Shown here: piece by piece, positions 1 to 8,824 of the stretch
How positions within the stretch are numbered: the first letter of the stretch is position 1
How the letters are laid out: every line of letters begins with the position of its first letter
NCBI RefSeq assembly: GCF_900112975.1
Contig: NZ_FONQ01000015.1
Span: 1-64,000 of the forward strand
Reading direction: 5' to 3'
Length of the DNA stretch: 64,000 nucleotides
Source: Flavobacterium xueshanense
GTDB lineage: Bacteria; Bacteroidota; Bacteroidia; Flavobacteriales; Flavobacteriaceae
Made by a program: the position numbers and the translations under genes
Notes under the pieces: model-generated
What the model was told of the DNA's origin: nothing
The model's database searches: none
What the model saw: only the letters and a program-made list of their open reading frames with translations

Positions 1-306
1 GGCAATGTCTATAGCAACATTTAAGACATGTACTTTTTCTTTTTCCTTAGAAAGTAGTGATTCTAGCTCTTTTATTCGTTGTTCTGGAGTATTCTTTTGT
101 GACATAGATGGTAATTCTTTCCAATCTAAGATACTATGTTTTCGCATCCAAACCAAAACAGTGCTTCTACCTTGAATTCCATACTTTTTTTGAGCTTGTT
201 TATAGGTTAACTCGCCTTTTTCTACTTCGGCAACTACTTGTAATTTAAAAGCTAGGCTGTAATCTCGTTGACTACGTTTTTGTCTTTGCGGGGATTGTGA
301 TTCCAT
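1..306 (-). CDS. IS3-family transposase OrfA (partial, 102 codons visible)
   Basis: The open frame starts at ATG 306-304 and runs off the left edge. It encodes a basic N-terminus followed by a helix-turn-helix region (YSLAFKLQVVAEVEKGE, then the sequence around GIQGRSTVLVWMRKH, residues 16-60) and a leucine-rich helix containing ELESLLSKEKEKVHVLNVAI. This is the usual plan of OrfA: a DNA-binding HTH and a leucine zipper for dimerisation. In the IS3 family OrfA is normally joined to the DDE catalytic OrfB by programmed -1 frameshifting, but the shift site would lie outside the window. Family assignment is firm; the subgroup cannot be set. Confidence 0.85.
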   Translation of the reverse strand, partial: MESQSPQRQKRSQRDYSLAFKLQVVAEVEKGELTYKQAQKKYGIQGRSTVLVWMRKHSILDWKELPSMSQKNTPEQRIKELESLLSKEKEKVHVLNVAIDIA

Positions 307-348
307 AAATTAAGTTGTTTGAGTGACAACCTATTTCAGGACGGGACA
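1..348 (-). mobile_element. IS3-family insertion sequence, left end only
   Basis: The outer end is read on the minus strand as TGTCCCGTCCTGAAATAGG, finishing at base 348, about 40 bases before the start codon of a transposase orfA. A TG-beginning terminus just outside an orfA gene is typical of the IS3 family. The element continues beyond base 1, so the second frame (integrase) and the other terminus are not visible. It lies just downstream of the ackA terminator, so it leaves that operon intact. A target duplication cannot be checked because the far end is missing. Confidence 0.75.
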
Positions 349-357
349 ATGTAAATA

Positions 358-388
358 AAAAAAGCCTCTGTTTACAGAAGCTTTTTTC
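358..388 (-). terminator. Terminator of the pta-ackA operon
   Basis: Inverted repeat AAAGCCTCTG / CAGAAGCTTT with a TTTA loop and one mismatch, followed by a T tract on the minus strand. It lies 16 bases downstream of the ackA stop codon and 10 bases from the IS end. Confidence 0.75.
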
Positions 389-403
389 AAGTTGATTATT
401 TTC

Positions 404-1603
404 TTAGTTTGTCAGTAATTCAAATACCTGATTTGCTATTTCAATTTCTTCATTGGTAGGAATAACTAATATTTTAGTTTTCGAGTCGGGTGTATTGATT
501 TCCCGAATTTCATTTGAACGAATTTCATTTTTAGAATCGTCTAATTCTATTCCGAAATAATCCATATCTGTACATACCAGTTTTCGAATATAAGAGGAAT
601 TCTCTCCTATTCCTGCCGTAAAAACAATAGCATCAAGTCCATTTAAAACTGCCGTATACGAACCAATATGTTTTTTAATTCGATAGGCATTCATATCTAA
701 AGCCAACTGGCAATCAACATTTCCTTTCGCTGCATTCGCTTCAACATCCCTCAAATCGCTATAGCCGGTAAGACCAAGCATTCCACTTTGTTTCTGTAAC
801 ATCGTATTGACTTCATCAAGCGTGTAACCCAAAGAGTTAACTAGATAAAAAATCACGGATTGATCTACATCTCCGCTTCGGGTTCCCATTATCAAACCAT
901 TCATAGGACCAAAACCAAGCGTATGGTCAATGCTTTTTCCGTCTTTTATGGCTGTCATGCTGCATCCATTTCCTAAATGTATCGTAATAATTTTCGAGCC
1001 TTTATTTATAGAATTCTGTTTCAAATAATGAATCGCATTTTCTGAAACATACTTATGACTCGTTCCGTGAAATCCATAAACACGAATTTTATTTTCTGTC
1101 AAAAGGGAATTCGGCAATGCATATTTGTGCGCCACAATTGGAATCGTTTGATGGAATGCAGTATCAAAAACAGCTACTTGTATTGCCGAATTGAAAATTT
1201 CCTCGGCCACATTTATTCCTTCCAAATTCGCTGGATTATGCAAGGGTGCTAAATCAAAAAGTTGTCTGATTTTGTCTTTTACCTCACTGGTAATAATTAC
1301 GGTATTCGAAAAAGCGCTTCCGCCATGCACCACGCGATGTCCGACCGCTTCAATTTCATCCGTACTTTTAATCACTCCTACTATTTCATCCATCAGTAAT
1401 TTGGCAATTTTCTCCAAACCTATTTTATGGTTTGCAATAGGCAACGTTTCTTCTAATTTAGTAGTATTCGTAACATACGTTAGATTTGAAGTTTCCAATC
1501 CTATTCGGTCAATCATCCCCGAACAAATTACTTCATTCGCGGGCATATTGATTAATTGGTATTTTATAGAGGAACTTCCTGAGTTTACAATTAATATTTT
1601 CAT
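404..1603 (-). CDS. ackA: Acetate kinase
   Basis: Acetate kinase transfers phosphate between acetyl phosphate and ADP, giving acetate and ATP in the cytoplasm. The 399-aa length is normal. The phosphate-binding N-terminus NSGSSSIKYQL (from residue 7), the HRVVHGG segment with the substrate arginine near residue 91, FDTAFHQTIP with the catalytic aspartate near 148, HLGNGCS and GTRSGDVDQ (catalytic arginine near 241) are all present, so the enzyme looks intact. The start codon lies one base after the stop of pta, so the two are co-transcribed and probably translationally coupled. Together they form the Pta-AckA overflow and acetate assimilation pathway. A hairpin terminator follows. Confidence 0.97.
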   Translation of the reverse strand: MKILIVNSGSSSIKYQLINMPANEVICSGMIDRIGLETSNLTYVTNTTKLEETLPIANHKIGLEKIAKLLMDEIVGVIKSTDEIEAVGHRVVHGGSAFSNTVIITSEVKDKIRQLFDLAPLHNPANLEGINVAEEIFNSAIQVAVFDTAFHQTIPIVAHKYALPNSLLTENKIRVYGFHGTSHKYVSENAIHYLKQNSINKGSKIITIHLGNGCSMTAIKDGKSIDHTLGFGPMNGLIMGTRSGDVDQSVIFYLVNSLGYTLDEVNTMLQKQSGMLGLTGYSDLRDVEANAAKGNVDCQLALDMNAYRIKKHIGSYTAVLNGLDAIVFTAGIGENSSYIRKLVCTDMDYFGIELDDSKNEIRSNEIREINTPDSKTKILVIPTNEEIEIANQVFELLTN

Positions 1604-1604
1604 T

Positions 1605-3698
1605 TTATAATCCTTGTGCTTGAATCGCCGTAATCACGACAGTATTTATGATATCATCAACCGTACAACCGCGGCTTAAATCATTTACGGGTTTGTTCAG
1701 TCCTTGTAACATTGGGCCAATTGCTAATGCACCCGTTTCTCTTTGCACCGCTTTATACGTATTATTTCCTGTATTTAAATCCGGGAAAATTAGAACGCTT
1801 GCTTGTCCTGCCACTTCTGAATTTGGCATTTTACTTTTCCCCACTTCCATATCTACGGCGGCATCATATTGAATAGGCCCTTCAATTTTTAAATCGGGAC
1901 GTTTTTTTCTCACTATTTCAGTCGCTGTTCGCACTTTATCCACTTCATCACCTTTTCCTGAAGAACCGGATGAGTAGGAAAGCATGGCGATTTTTGGTTC
2001 AATACCAAAAGCCAAACTGGAATCAGCAGATGAAATGGCAATTTCAGCCAATTGTTCTGCAGTAGGATTTGGATTAATGGCGCAATCTCCAAAAACAGAA
2101 ACCCTGTCCTCTAAACACATGAAAAATATCGAGGAAACCACTGATGAATTGGGTTTTGTTTTAATGAATTGCAACGCGGGTAAAATGGTATGTTGCGTAG
2201 TATGTGCAGCACCAGAAACCATTCCGTCAGCATGTCCTTTGTAGACCATCATCGTACCAAAATACGAAACATCTTCCATCAAATCTTTAGCCATTCCTAC
2301 AGTTACGTTTTTTGCTTTTCGCAGCTCAAAATACGTGTTTACATAATCATCATAATATTTAGATTCTATTGGATTAATGATGTCAACTTTTGAGAAATCG
2401 AACTCTAAACCTAGTTCTGAGACTTTGCTTTCTATTTGTTTTTTGTTACCAATAATCGTAATATCAACCACATCCATTGTTAGTAATCGAGAAGCCGCAA
2501 TAATAATTCTTTCATCGTTTCCTTCTGGCAAAACAATGTGTTTTCTGTGCTTTCTGGCTCTTTTTACCAAATTATACTGGAACATTTTTGGCGTCATTCC
2601 TTCTGCTTCAAAAGTAATCAGCTTTTCAGCCAAGTTGTCTAAGTCTACATATTTTTCAAAAGTGGTAATAGAAATTTCAATCTTCTGCTTGTTGTTTGCG
2701 TAGATTTTAGACTTTATAGATCCTATTTTATTGGTGATAAAATAAGTACCCTCTTCAACGGCAATAATTGGAACAACCGTCGAAAGTCCTTCTATCAATT
2801 TCAAAATACTGATTTCCGGCAAAATATTCCCTGTCAAAACAATTCCGGAAATTGTGGGATAATTTACAGATTCATTGGCTTGCAAAGCTCCCAAAATAAT
2901 ATCGGCACGATCTCCGGGAGTAATTACCAGACTATTCTCTTTTAAATGCAACAAATAATTACACAATTGCATGGCGCCAACGCTAAAATTTCCCGTTTGA
3001 TTGTTCAAATTAGCGGCACCAAATAAAACTTTGGCATCCAACTCATTGACGATCTCCTGTACTGTTGGGTTGTTCAAATTATGGATTAATGGAATCGCAT
3101 TTACCATTACGCTTTCAGGCAAAGTTTTTCGTAATCCATTCGTAACTATTTCTATATTTTCCTGCTGCACCTTATTCGCAATTACGGCCAAGACCTCCAC
3201 ATCCTTCACTTTGAATGAATCATAAGCGAGATACAAACTGTCCAATAATTCTTCCAGCGTTTTACCGACTCCTGAACCTACAATAATGGTTGGGATTCCA
3301 AGATTTTTAGCAATCAAAACATTCATATCTAATTCTATCACCGTTCCTTCGCCACTGAATCCAGTTCCTTCGACCAAAACAAAATCAAAACGTTCCTCTA
3401 ATTTCTTATATTTTTCAATAATCAAATCGAGAACCTCCCCTATTTTTCCTTTATTTTTTTTCTTAATTAGTTTACTTTTTGTGATGGCAAATGCATCTTC
3501 AAACTCGATATCCAAACCAAAATGACCTAACACCGTTTCAATATGATTGTCAAATCCTCCTTCTTCGGTATCCTCAATTATTGGTCTGAAATAACCTACT
3601 TTGGCAGTTTTACCAATTAGCATGCTCATTAGTCCCAGTGTGACAATAGACTTACCGCTATTTTGCTCGCTTGTCGCTATATAAATGGCCTTGTTCAT
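1605..3698 (-). CDS. pta: Phosphate acetyltransferase (long form)
   Basis: Converts acetyl-CoA and phosphate to acetyl phosphate and CoA, feeding AckA encoded immediately downstream. At 697 aa this is the long, multidomain Pta. An N-terminal P-loop region similar to dethiobiotin synthetase (SEQNSGKSIVTLGL, residues 10-23) is followed by a DRTGG-type regulatory region (about 220-340) and the catalytic PTA domain from about 375 to the end, with SYSSGSSGKGDEVDKV near 605-620. Long-form enzymes are often regulated allosterically through the N-terminal part; that is family knowledge, not seen here. First gene of the pta-ackA pair; 53 bases separate it from corA on the same strand. Confidence 0.96.
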   Translation of the reverse strand: MNKAIYIATSEQNSGKSIVTLGLMSMLIGKTAKVGYFRPIIEDTEEGGFDNHIETVLGHFGLDIEFEDAFAITKSKLIKKKNKGKIGEVLDLIIEKYKKLEERFDFVLVEGTGFSGEGTVIELDMNVLIAKNLGIPTIIVGSGVGKTLEELLDSLYLAYDSFKVKDVEVLAVIANKVQQENIEIVTNGLRKTLPESVMVNAIPLIHNLNNPTVQEIVNELDAKVLFGAANLNNQTGNFSVGAMQLCNYLLHLKENSLVITPGDRADIILGALQANESVNYPTISGIVLTGNILPEISILKLIEGLSTVVPIIAVEEGTYFITNKIGSIKSKIYANNKQKIEISITTFEKYVDLDNLAEKLITFEAEGMTPKMFQYNLVKRARKHRKHIVLPEGNDERIIIAASRLLTMDVVDITIIGNKKQIESKVSELGLEFDFSKVDIINPIESKYYDDYVNTYFELRKAKNVTVGMAKDLMEDVSYFGTMMVYKGHADGMVSGAAHTTQHTILPALQFIKTKPNSSVVSSIFFMCLEDRVSVFGDCAINPNPTAEQLAEIAISSADSSLAFGIEPKIAMLSYSSGSSGKGDEVDKVRTATEIVRKKRPDLKIEGPIQYDAAVDMEVGKSKMPNSEVAGQASVLIFPDLNTGNNTYKAVQRETGALAIGPMLQGLNKPVNDLSRGCTVDDIINTVVITAIQAQGL

Positions 3699-3751
3699 TT
3701 TTTATTTTTAATTTAATTCCAAAAAAAATTGGAGATATTGCTTTTTAAGTA

Positions 3752-4822
3752 TTAAAACCAACGGCGTTTTTTAAAATAGATTATCATTCCTATCACAATC
3801 AAAAACATGAATCCCATGACAGTATGATACCCATATTGATATTTTAGTTCAGGTAAATTTTCAAAATTCATACCATAAACTCCCACAATAAAAGTAAGCG
3901 GAATAAATATTGCCGAAACGATGGTGAGCGTTTTCATAATCTCATTCATCTTATGGGTTTGTGCCGAAAAAAAGAAATTTGACGCACTTTCTAATGACCC
4001 CATATCCGATTCAATTTGTTCTAATAGTTCTAAACTCTTTTGATGCAATCGAGAAAAAAAGCTGAAAGTATCTAATTCCATAGCATTAAATATATTGTCG
4101 TCCTTGACACTTTTAATATCATACAAAGAATCGCGCAACGGAATGATCGAACGCTTCAGAAAATTAAAATTATCCCTGTGTTTCTCAATGTTTTCTAAAA
4201 TTATTGGATCTACACTTTTCTTGGTCAGATTAATTAAATCTTCTACTTTGTCTTCTTCATTTTCTAAAGTTATGTAGAAATTTTCCATTATAGCGTCCAG
4301 AAGGATATACAATAAATAATCTGCTTTTTTTTCTCTCACTAAACCGGAATGCGTACGAATCCGTTCCCGAATATGAGTAAAAAAATCACTTCTTTTTTCC
4401 TGAAAAGAAATTAAAACACCATCTTTTATCAAAAAACTTATTTGTTCAACACTAATATTATCTGAATGTTCTGCAGGCAAAAGTGATTTGATATTAAAGA
4501 ATAAAAATTCGTGTGATTCTTCAAGTTTAGTTCTTCTTGTTGTATTTAAAATATCGGCTAACATGAAATTATCTATTTTAAAATAATTTCCAATAGATTT
4601 TAGCCATTCCACATTATTTAAACCGTGAATATTTACCCAATTTGTTTTTTGTTTTTCTATAAAGTTGTCTAAATTAGAAACCTTAAAATCCTCATATTCC
4701 GCCAAATTCAAATCATCGTAAACAAATAATTGCATCTCTGAATCTTTGGTTTTGTGAATCCCTGTATATTCCAGATTATAAGGTTGCAATTTCCTTCCTT
4801 TCTTGTATTTAATTTTTCTCAT
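3752..4822 (-). CDS. corA: CorA family magnesium/cobalt transporter
   Basis: Predicted inner-membrane Mg2+ channel of the CorA family (356 aa). The long N-terminal part is a soluble, helix-rich cytoplasmic domain with many charged residues. The C-terminus has two membrane segments, the first ending in YGMNFENLPEL, the diagnostic GMN loop that forms the periplasmic selectivity filter, and the second (YHTVMGFMFLIVIGMIIYF) followed by the basic tail KKRRW. CorA works as a pentamer gated by intracellular Mg2+. A match to the -7 consensus on the minus strand lies at 4861-4868. It precedes pta on the same strand, but no functional link is evident. Confidence 0.95.
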   Translation of the reverse strand: MRKIKYKKGRKLQPYNLEYTGIHKTKDSEMQLFVYDDLNLAEYEDFKVSNLDNFIEKQKTNWVNIHGLNNVEWLKSIGNYFKIDNFMLADILNTTRRTKLEESHEFLFFNIKSLLPAEHSDNISVEQISFLIKDGVLISFQEKRSDFFTHIRERIRTHSGLVREKKADYLLYILLDAIMENFYITLENEEDKVEDLINLTKKSVDPIILENIEKHRDNFNFLKRSIIPLRDSLYDIKSVKDDNIFNAMELDTFSFFSRLHQKSLELLEQIESDMGSLESASNFFFSAQTHKMNEIMKTLTIVSAIFIPLTFIVGVYGMNFENLPELKYQYGYHTVMGFMFLIVIGMIIYFKKRRWF

Positions 4823-5151
4823 TCAAAAATCATTTATAAAGTAATAATACAATAAAAAATCAAAAGTACGGCTACTTCCACCTTTTGGCATTGCTAAAAT
4901 CAAAAATAATGCTTCACTATTTTTTAATTTTCAGGTGAAAATACACAGAAATATCCATCTCTTCTATGAGAAAAATCATGTCAGCATAGTAAATAACTAA
5001 GTATTCAACGAATGTTAATTTATGTTAATTATTTAAAATTGAATTTTCAATATATATATTTTTAAAAATATATCAATAGATTTGAAGATTAATGCCGAAT
5101 AAATAGAAAATTCTCCTATTTATTCACTGAAAACTAATTATTAACTATTTT
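4823..5151. other. Divergent intergenic region, corA / metalloprotease
   Basis: No coding frame was found. On the minus strand TACTTTTG at 4861-4868 fits the -7 element TAnnTTTG for corA. On the plus strand TAGATTTG at 5077-5084 fits it for the protease gene; clear -33 TTG elements are not evident. An all-A/T perfect 20-base palindrome at 5054-5073 sits just upstream of the plus-strand -7 element, where a regulator or bent DNA could act. Confidence 0.4.
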
Positions 5152-7725
5152 ATGTTGAACCAAATGCTTAAAAAAAAATTAACCTTATTTATTGTATTTC
5201 TCTTGATTTTCTCAGCTCCAGAGACATTCGCTCAAAGCCGGAAAAAAAGAAAAGCAGATAAAAATGCTGTTGCCAAAGTAGATACCAAGGCTTCTGACGC
5301 CAAGAAAGAACCTAAACCGTACAAAAAAGTCATTGATTCAAGTGCAGTTACGCAAAGAGGACTTATTGATGTTCATAAAATAGACAACAAATACCTTTTT
5401 GAAATTCCAGATGCTATTTTAGGAAGCGAAATGATGACCATTACCCGATATTCTAAGACTCCTGCCGGTGGCGGAATTTTTGGTGGAGAAGAAATCAACA
5501 GACAGGTGGTTCGATGGGAAAAAGGATTAAATAACAACATCCTGCTTCGATCAATTACTTACGTTATTATGACTCCGGATGAAGATAAACCAATGGCTCA
5601 GGCGGTTAAAAATTCAACTTCTGACCCAATCATTGGAAATTATGATGTTCTGGCGTACAAAAAAGACGAAACTGGAAAGATTACTGGTTATGTAGTAGAT
5701 TTAGCAACAACTTTCGATGCTGATGTTCAAACTTTTTCTTTGGATCCAATTAAGAAACAATTATTAAACATTCAAACTTTTCAAAAAGACAGATCGTTTA
5801 TCTCAAAAGTAAGTAGTTTTCCAATAAACACTGAAATTAGAAGTGTAAAAACCTTTACAACAACACCCCCAAAAATCAATACGACACTAACACCAAAAAT
5901 TGGAGTTGATTTACCATCCGCTTTAGATGCGGGAGTAGTTACTGTAGAAATGAATACTTCTATGATTTTATTGCCAAAAAATCCGATGCGCAAAAGAGAA
6001 TTTGATGCTCGTGTAGGATATTTTGCAAACCAATACGGTGTGTTCGAAGAAGAATCTCAAAAATCAGACACCAAAGTATTTGCTGTGAGATGGCGTTTAG
6101 AGCCTAAATCACCTGAAGATGCACAAAAACAAAAAAAGGGTGAATTAATTGAACCTTTGAAACCGATTGTGTATTACATTGACCCGGCGACTCCGGAAAA
6201 ATGGAAAAAATTCATCAAACAAGGTATTGACGATTGGCAAATCGCTTTTGAAGGAGCTGGTTGGAAGAATGCTATTCGAGGAGAATATTGGCCAGAAAAT
6301 GATCCAACAATGAGCTTGGAAGATGCTCGTTTTTCTGTTTTAAGATACTTCGCAGCTGAAATTCAAAATGCTTATGGTCCAAATGTTCACGATCCAAGAA
6401 GCGGTGAAATTTTAGAAAGCCACATTGGTTGGTACCACAATATCATGAGTCTTTTAAGAAACTGGTATTTGATTCAAACTGCTGCTGTTGATCCCGCCGC
6501 AAGATCAAAAAAGTTTGATGATAAGTTAATGGGAGAATTAATCCGTTTTGTTTCGTCACATGAAGTAGGACATACTTTAGGATTGCGTCACAATATGGGC
6601 GCGAGTTCTGCCACTCCGGTTGAAAAACTTAGAGATAAAGATTACCAAGCGAAAAATGGTCATACTTCATCTATTATGGATTATGCACGTTTTAATTATG
6701 TTGCACAACCTGAAGATAACGTTACAACTTTATTTCCTAGAATTGGAGATTATGATAAATGGGCTATCAAATGGGGATATTCTTATTTTGAAGACACTAA
6801 AAATGAAGCGCAAGAGAAAGCTTTCTTAAATGAAATGACAAAGGAAGCGTACAAAAACAATCGCTTGTGGTTCGGTTCTGAAACTAGTCCTTACGATCCA
6901 AGATACCAAACAGAAGATATTGGTGATAATGCGATGAGAGCTTCTGAATACGGAATAAAAAACCTAAAAAGGATTCTACCTAATTTATTAGAATGGACAA
7001 AAGAAGATGGCGAAAGTTATGCTGAATTAGATGAGCTTTATGGCGCACTTACAGGACAATTCAGAAGATACATGGGACACGTTACTAAAAACGTGGGTGG
7101 AATTTATGATTCTCCAAAAACCTATGACATGTCTGGTAATCAGTTTCAAGTGGTGCCAAAAAGTATTCAAAAAGATGCTGTGGCATTCTTAAATGCTCAA
7201 TTGTTTACCACTCCAAAATGGCTATTAGATCAAAACGTTCTTTCAAAAATAAACCCGGAAAGCGGTGTTGAAGCTATCAAAGGAATGCAGGATGCAACAC
7301 TAACTAGCTTGTTAGCCGGTGACAGAATGGTTCGCCTTTTAGAAACCTCAACTGTGAGTAAAGACAATTATTCAGTAGACGAATTAATTACTGATTTGAA
7401 TAAAGGAATTTTTTCTGAATTGAAAAGCAACAGTTCTATCGATATGTATCGCAGAAACATTCAAAAATTACACGTAGACAAAATGATTGGCTTGCTAAAG
7501 CCTGGCAATGCAGAAGTAAGGTCGGTACCAGTTGGTGTAACATATGGTTTCAATACAAGAAGAGTAAATTTAGCTCAAACAGATTTACCTTCTATTGCCA
7601 GAGGTCAATTGAATTCACTTAAAAATGATTTAAAAATGTCTTCCGCTAGAATGTCAGACCGAATTAGTAAATACCATGTACTTGATTTGATATCTAGAAT
7701 TGGTGAAGCTTTAGATCCTAAATAA
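5152..7725 (+). CDS. Secreted zinc-dependent metalloprotease (metzincin type)
   Basis: Large (857 aa) exported protease. An N-terminal signal peptide (hydrophobic LTLFIVFLLIFSAPETFA, cleavage probable near residue 28) is followed by a lysine-rich stretch, a beta-rich N-terminal region and a catalytic domain with HEVGHTLGLRH at residues 470-480. This is the metzincin HExxHxxGxxH signature giving three zinc histidines and the catalytic Glu471. A Met-turn-like segment SIMDYARFNY follows about 35 residues later. The arrangement matches the Bacteroidota family annotated with DUF5117/DUF5118/DUF4953 domains, whose substrates are unknown. Translation could instead begin at the second methionine, residue 5. 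A strong terminator follows and it is transcribed alone. Confidence 0.9.
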   Translation: MLNQMLKKKLTLFIVFLLIFSAPETFAQSRKKRKADKNAVAKVDTKASDAKKEPKPYKKVIDSSAVTQRGLIDVHKIDNKYLFEIPDAILGSEMMTITRYSKTPAGGGIFGGEEINRQVVRWEKGLNNNILLRSITYVIMTPDEDKPMAQAVKNSTSDPIIGNYDVLAYKKDETGKITGYVVDLATTFDADVQTFSLDPIKKQLLNIQTFQKDRSFISKVSSFPINTEIRSVKTFTTTPPKINTTLTPKIGVDLPSALDAGVVTVEMNTSMILLPKNPMRKREFDARVGYFANQYGVFEEESQKSDTKVFAVRWRLEPKSPEDAQKQKKGELIEPLKPIVYYIDPATPEKWKKFIKQGIDDWQIAFEGAGWKNAIRGEYWPENDPTMSLEDARFSVLRYFAAEIQNAYGPNVHDPRSGEILESHIGWYHNIMSLLRNWYLIQTAAVDPAARSKKFDDKLMGELIRFVSSHEVGHTLGLRHNMGASSATPVEKLRDKDYQAKNGHTSSIMDYARFNYVAQPEDNVTTLFPRIGDYDKWAIKWGYSYFEDTKNEAQEKAFLNEMTKEAYKNNRLWFGSETSPYDPRYQTEDIGDNAMRASEYGIKNLKRILPNLLEWTKEDGESYAELDELYGALTGQFRRYMGHVTKNVGGIYDSPKTYDMSGNQFQVVPKSIQKDAVAFLNAQLFTTPKWLLDQNVLSKINPESGVEAIKGMQDATLTSLLAGDRMVRLLETSTVSKDNYSVDELITDLNKGIFSELKSNSSIDMYRRNIQKLHVDKMIGLLKPGNAEVRSVPVGVTYGFNTRRVNLAQTDLPSIARGQLNSLKNDLKMSSARMSDRISKYHVLDLISRIGEALDPK

Positions 7726-7731
7726 TAAATT

Positions 7732-7770
7732 AAAAAGGGAAAATGTTCAAACAACATTTTCCCTTTTTTT
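7732..7770 (+). terminator. Terminator after the metalloprotease gene
   Basis: Inverted repeat AAAAAGGGAAAATGTT / AACATTTTCCCTTTTT around a CAAAC loop, with a run of seven T. It starts 6 bases after the stop codon. Confidence 0.9.
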
Positions 7771-7810
7771 GTTAAATGTGACTTTAATGTAATGTTTCTT
7801 TTAGAAATAT

Positions 7811-7844
7811 ACGTTAGAGAAACGCACTGCAGTGCGTCTCTACG
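7811..7844. repeat. Palindromic intergenic repeat (CGCACTGCAGTGCG core)
   Basis: A near-perfect palindrome, arms ACGTTAGAGAAACGCACTG and CAGTGCGTCTCTACGT. A shorter relative occurs at 9783-9808 (GCACCGCAGTGC with the same CTCTACG edge). Both lie outside genes, at the two ends of the rhodopsin-blh pair, which suggests a dispersed REP-like family. Confidence 0.6.
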
Positions 7845-7870
7845 TGATAAATAACAATAGTGATAGAATT

Positions 7871-7909
7871 AAAATACCCGACTTATTTAAAAAATAGGTC
7901 GGGTATTTT
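7871..7909. terminator. Strong intergenic hairpin
   Basis: AAAATACCCGACTTATTT pairs with AAATAGGTCGGGTATTTT, about 16 base pairs with a small bulge. It has A/T tracts on both sides, so it could act as a bidirectional terminator between the converging metalloprotease and rhodopsin genes. Confidence 0.6.
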
Positions 7910-7926
7910 GTTTCATATAATAACAC

Positions 7927-7957
7927 AAAAAAACCGAACTATTTCTAGTCCGGTTTT
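7927..7957 (-). terminator. Terminator of the rhodopsin gene
   Basis: AAACCGAACT / AGTCCGGTTT with an ATTTCT loop (one mismatch) followed on the minus strand by a T tract. It lies about 30 bases downstream of the rhodopsin stop codon. Confidence 0.75.
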
Positions 7958-7987
7958 AACAAATAAATAGTAATATAAAGAACGTTA

Positions 7988-8713
7988 TTAATCTTTTGAA
8001 GATTTTAAAGCTAAACTGTAAATTACTAAACCAAAACCGATTTTATTAATCGCATCAGCAATGTTGTAAACCACGTCAATATTACCCGCTGGTATAAATC
8101 CGTTGTACCATCCTGATGTTCCCATCATATATCCTAATGGATAGATAGACCAACCAACAAGTACAAACCAACACAAGATTTTGTGTGCTTTCTGCACTTC
8201 GCCTCCAGCTACTGCTGCTAATTTCGCAGCTTCGCCTAACCAAATCTCGTACACAATTGCAAAGTAAGCTAATCCGGAAATGAATCCCCAAAGCGCAGCA
8301 CTATCCGTGAATACCACTTCACCAAAGTAACCTGTTACTAACATGATCACCGAGTAAATAATCATTTTCCATAATAATGATTGTTTTGCTCCTGCTACTT
8401 TTAGTATTAGGTAGAATTCTAAACACATTAACGGCACAGTTAATACCCAGTCAACGTAACGAAAGAAAGTTGGAGATTCACCAAATGAAGCCCAATAATC
8501 TCTCATGTAGAAATAATGTACAGCAGCAATAAAAGTGATTAATCCTGACACTAATACTGAAGTTCGCCACTTTTTATCAAATTGGCTTAAGGATAAAAAG
8601 AAAAATGCTGAAGCGGCCATCATTGCCATACAGCCTACAAAAAATGTAAACCCTACGTAATCGGTTGGGGATAATTTTCCGACTAATCCTGAAATAAACA
8701 TAAAATTTGTCAT
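7988..8713 (-). CDS. Proteorhodopsin, green-absorbing proton pump
   Basis: Seven-helix retinal protein of 241 aa that pumps protons outward across the inner membrane in light. Helix C carries RYVDWVLTVPLMCLEF: Asp88, Thr92 and Glu99 form the DTE motif of outward proton pumps (proton acceptor and donor), unlike the NDQ motif of sodium pumps. Met96 sits at the spectral tuning site (position 105 in the marine reference), where Leu or Met gives green absorption. His66 (VHYFYM) matches the histidine that pairs with the acceptor Asp. Lys224 in helix G (ADAINKIGFG) is the retinal Schiff-base lysine. The retinal-forming gene blh is divergently transcribed from the neighbouring start. A -7 element lies about 30 bases upstream. 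Confidence 0.97.
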   Translation of the reverse strand: MTNFMFISGLVGKLSPTDYVGFTFFVGCMAMMAASAFFFLSLSQFDKKWRTSVLVSGLITFIAAVHYFYMRDYWASFGESPTFFRYVDWVLTVPLMCLEFYLILKVAGAKQSLLWKMIIYSVIMLVTGYFGEVVFTDSAALWGFISGLAYFAIVYEIWLGEAAKLAAVAGGEVQKAHKILCWFVLVGWSIYPLGYMMGTSGWYNGFIPAGNIDVVYNIADAINKIGFGLVIYSLALKSSKD

Positions 8714-8744
8714 AAATAAATAATTTTAATGGTTTTTGTTTACT

Positions 8745-8752
8745 CAAATATA
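8745..8752 (-). promoter_or_regulatory. -7 promoter element for the rhodopsin gene
   Basis: Read on the minus strand this is TATATTTG, an exact match to TAnnTTTG. It would start transcription near 8738 and give a leader of about 25 bases. No TTG at the usual -33 distance is obvious. Confidence 0.5.
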
Positions 8753-8759
8753 GTAAAAG

Positions 8760-8812
8760 TTAAACAATAAAAAATTATTTTTGTTTAATATTTTTTAACT
8801 AATTTTAAACAA
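8760..8812. promoter_or_regulatory. Three TTAAACAA motifs in the rhodopsin/blh divergent promoter
   Basis: TTAAACAA occurs at 8760-8767 and 8805-8812 on the plus strand and inverted (TTGTTTAA) at 8781-8788. These are candidate operator half-sites shared by both genes. The whole 111-base spacer is extremely A/T-rich, so chance occurrence is possible. Confidence 0.35.
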
Positions 8813-8824
8813 TAATTAAAATTT

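Noticed and set aside
1191..1610. 139-codon frame opposite ackA
   Set aside because: Entirely antisense to a clearly conserved enzyme and without family features.
7988..8713. Sodium- or chloride-pumping rhodopsin
   Set aside because: Helix C has D-T-E at the three diagnostic positions, not N-D-Q or a chloride-pump motif.
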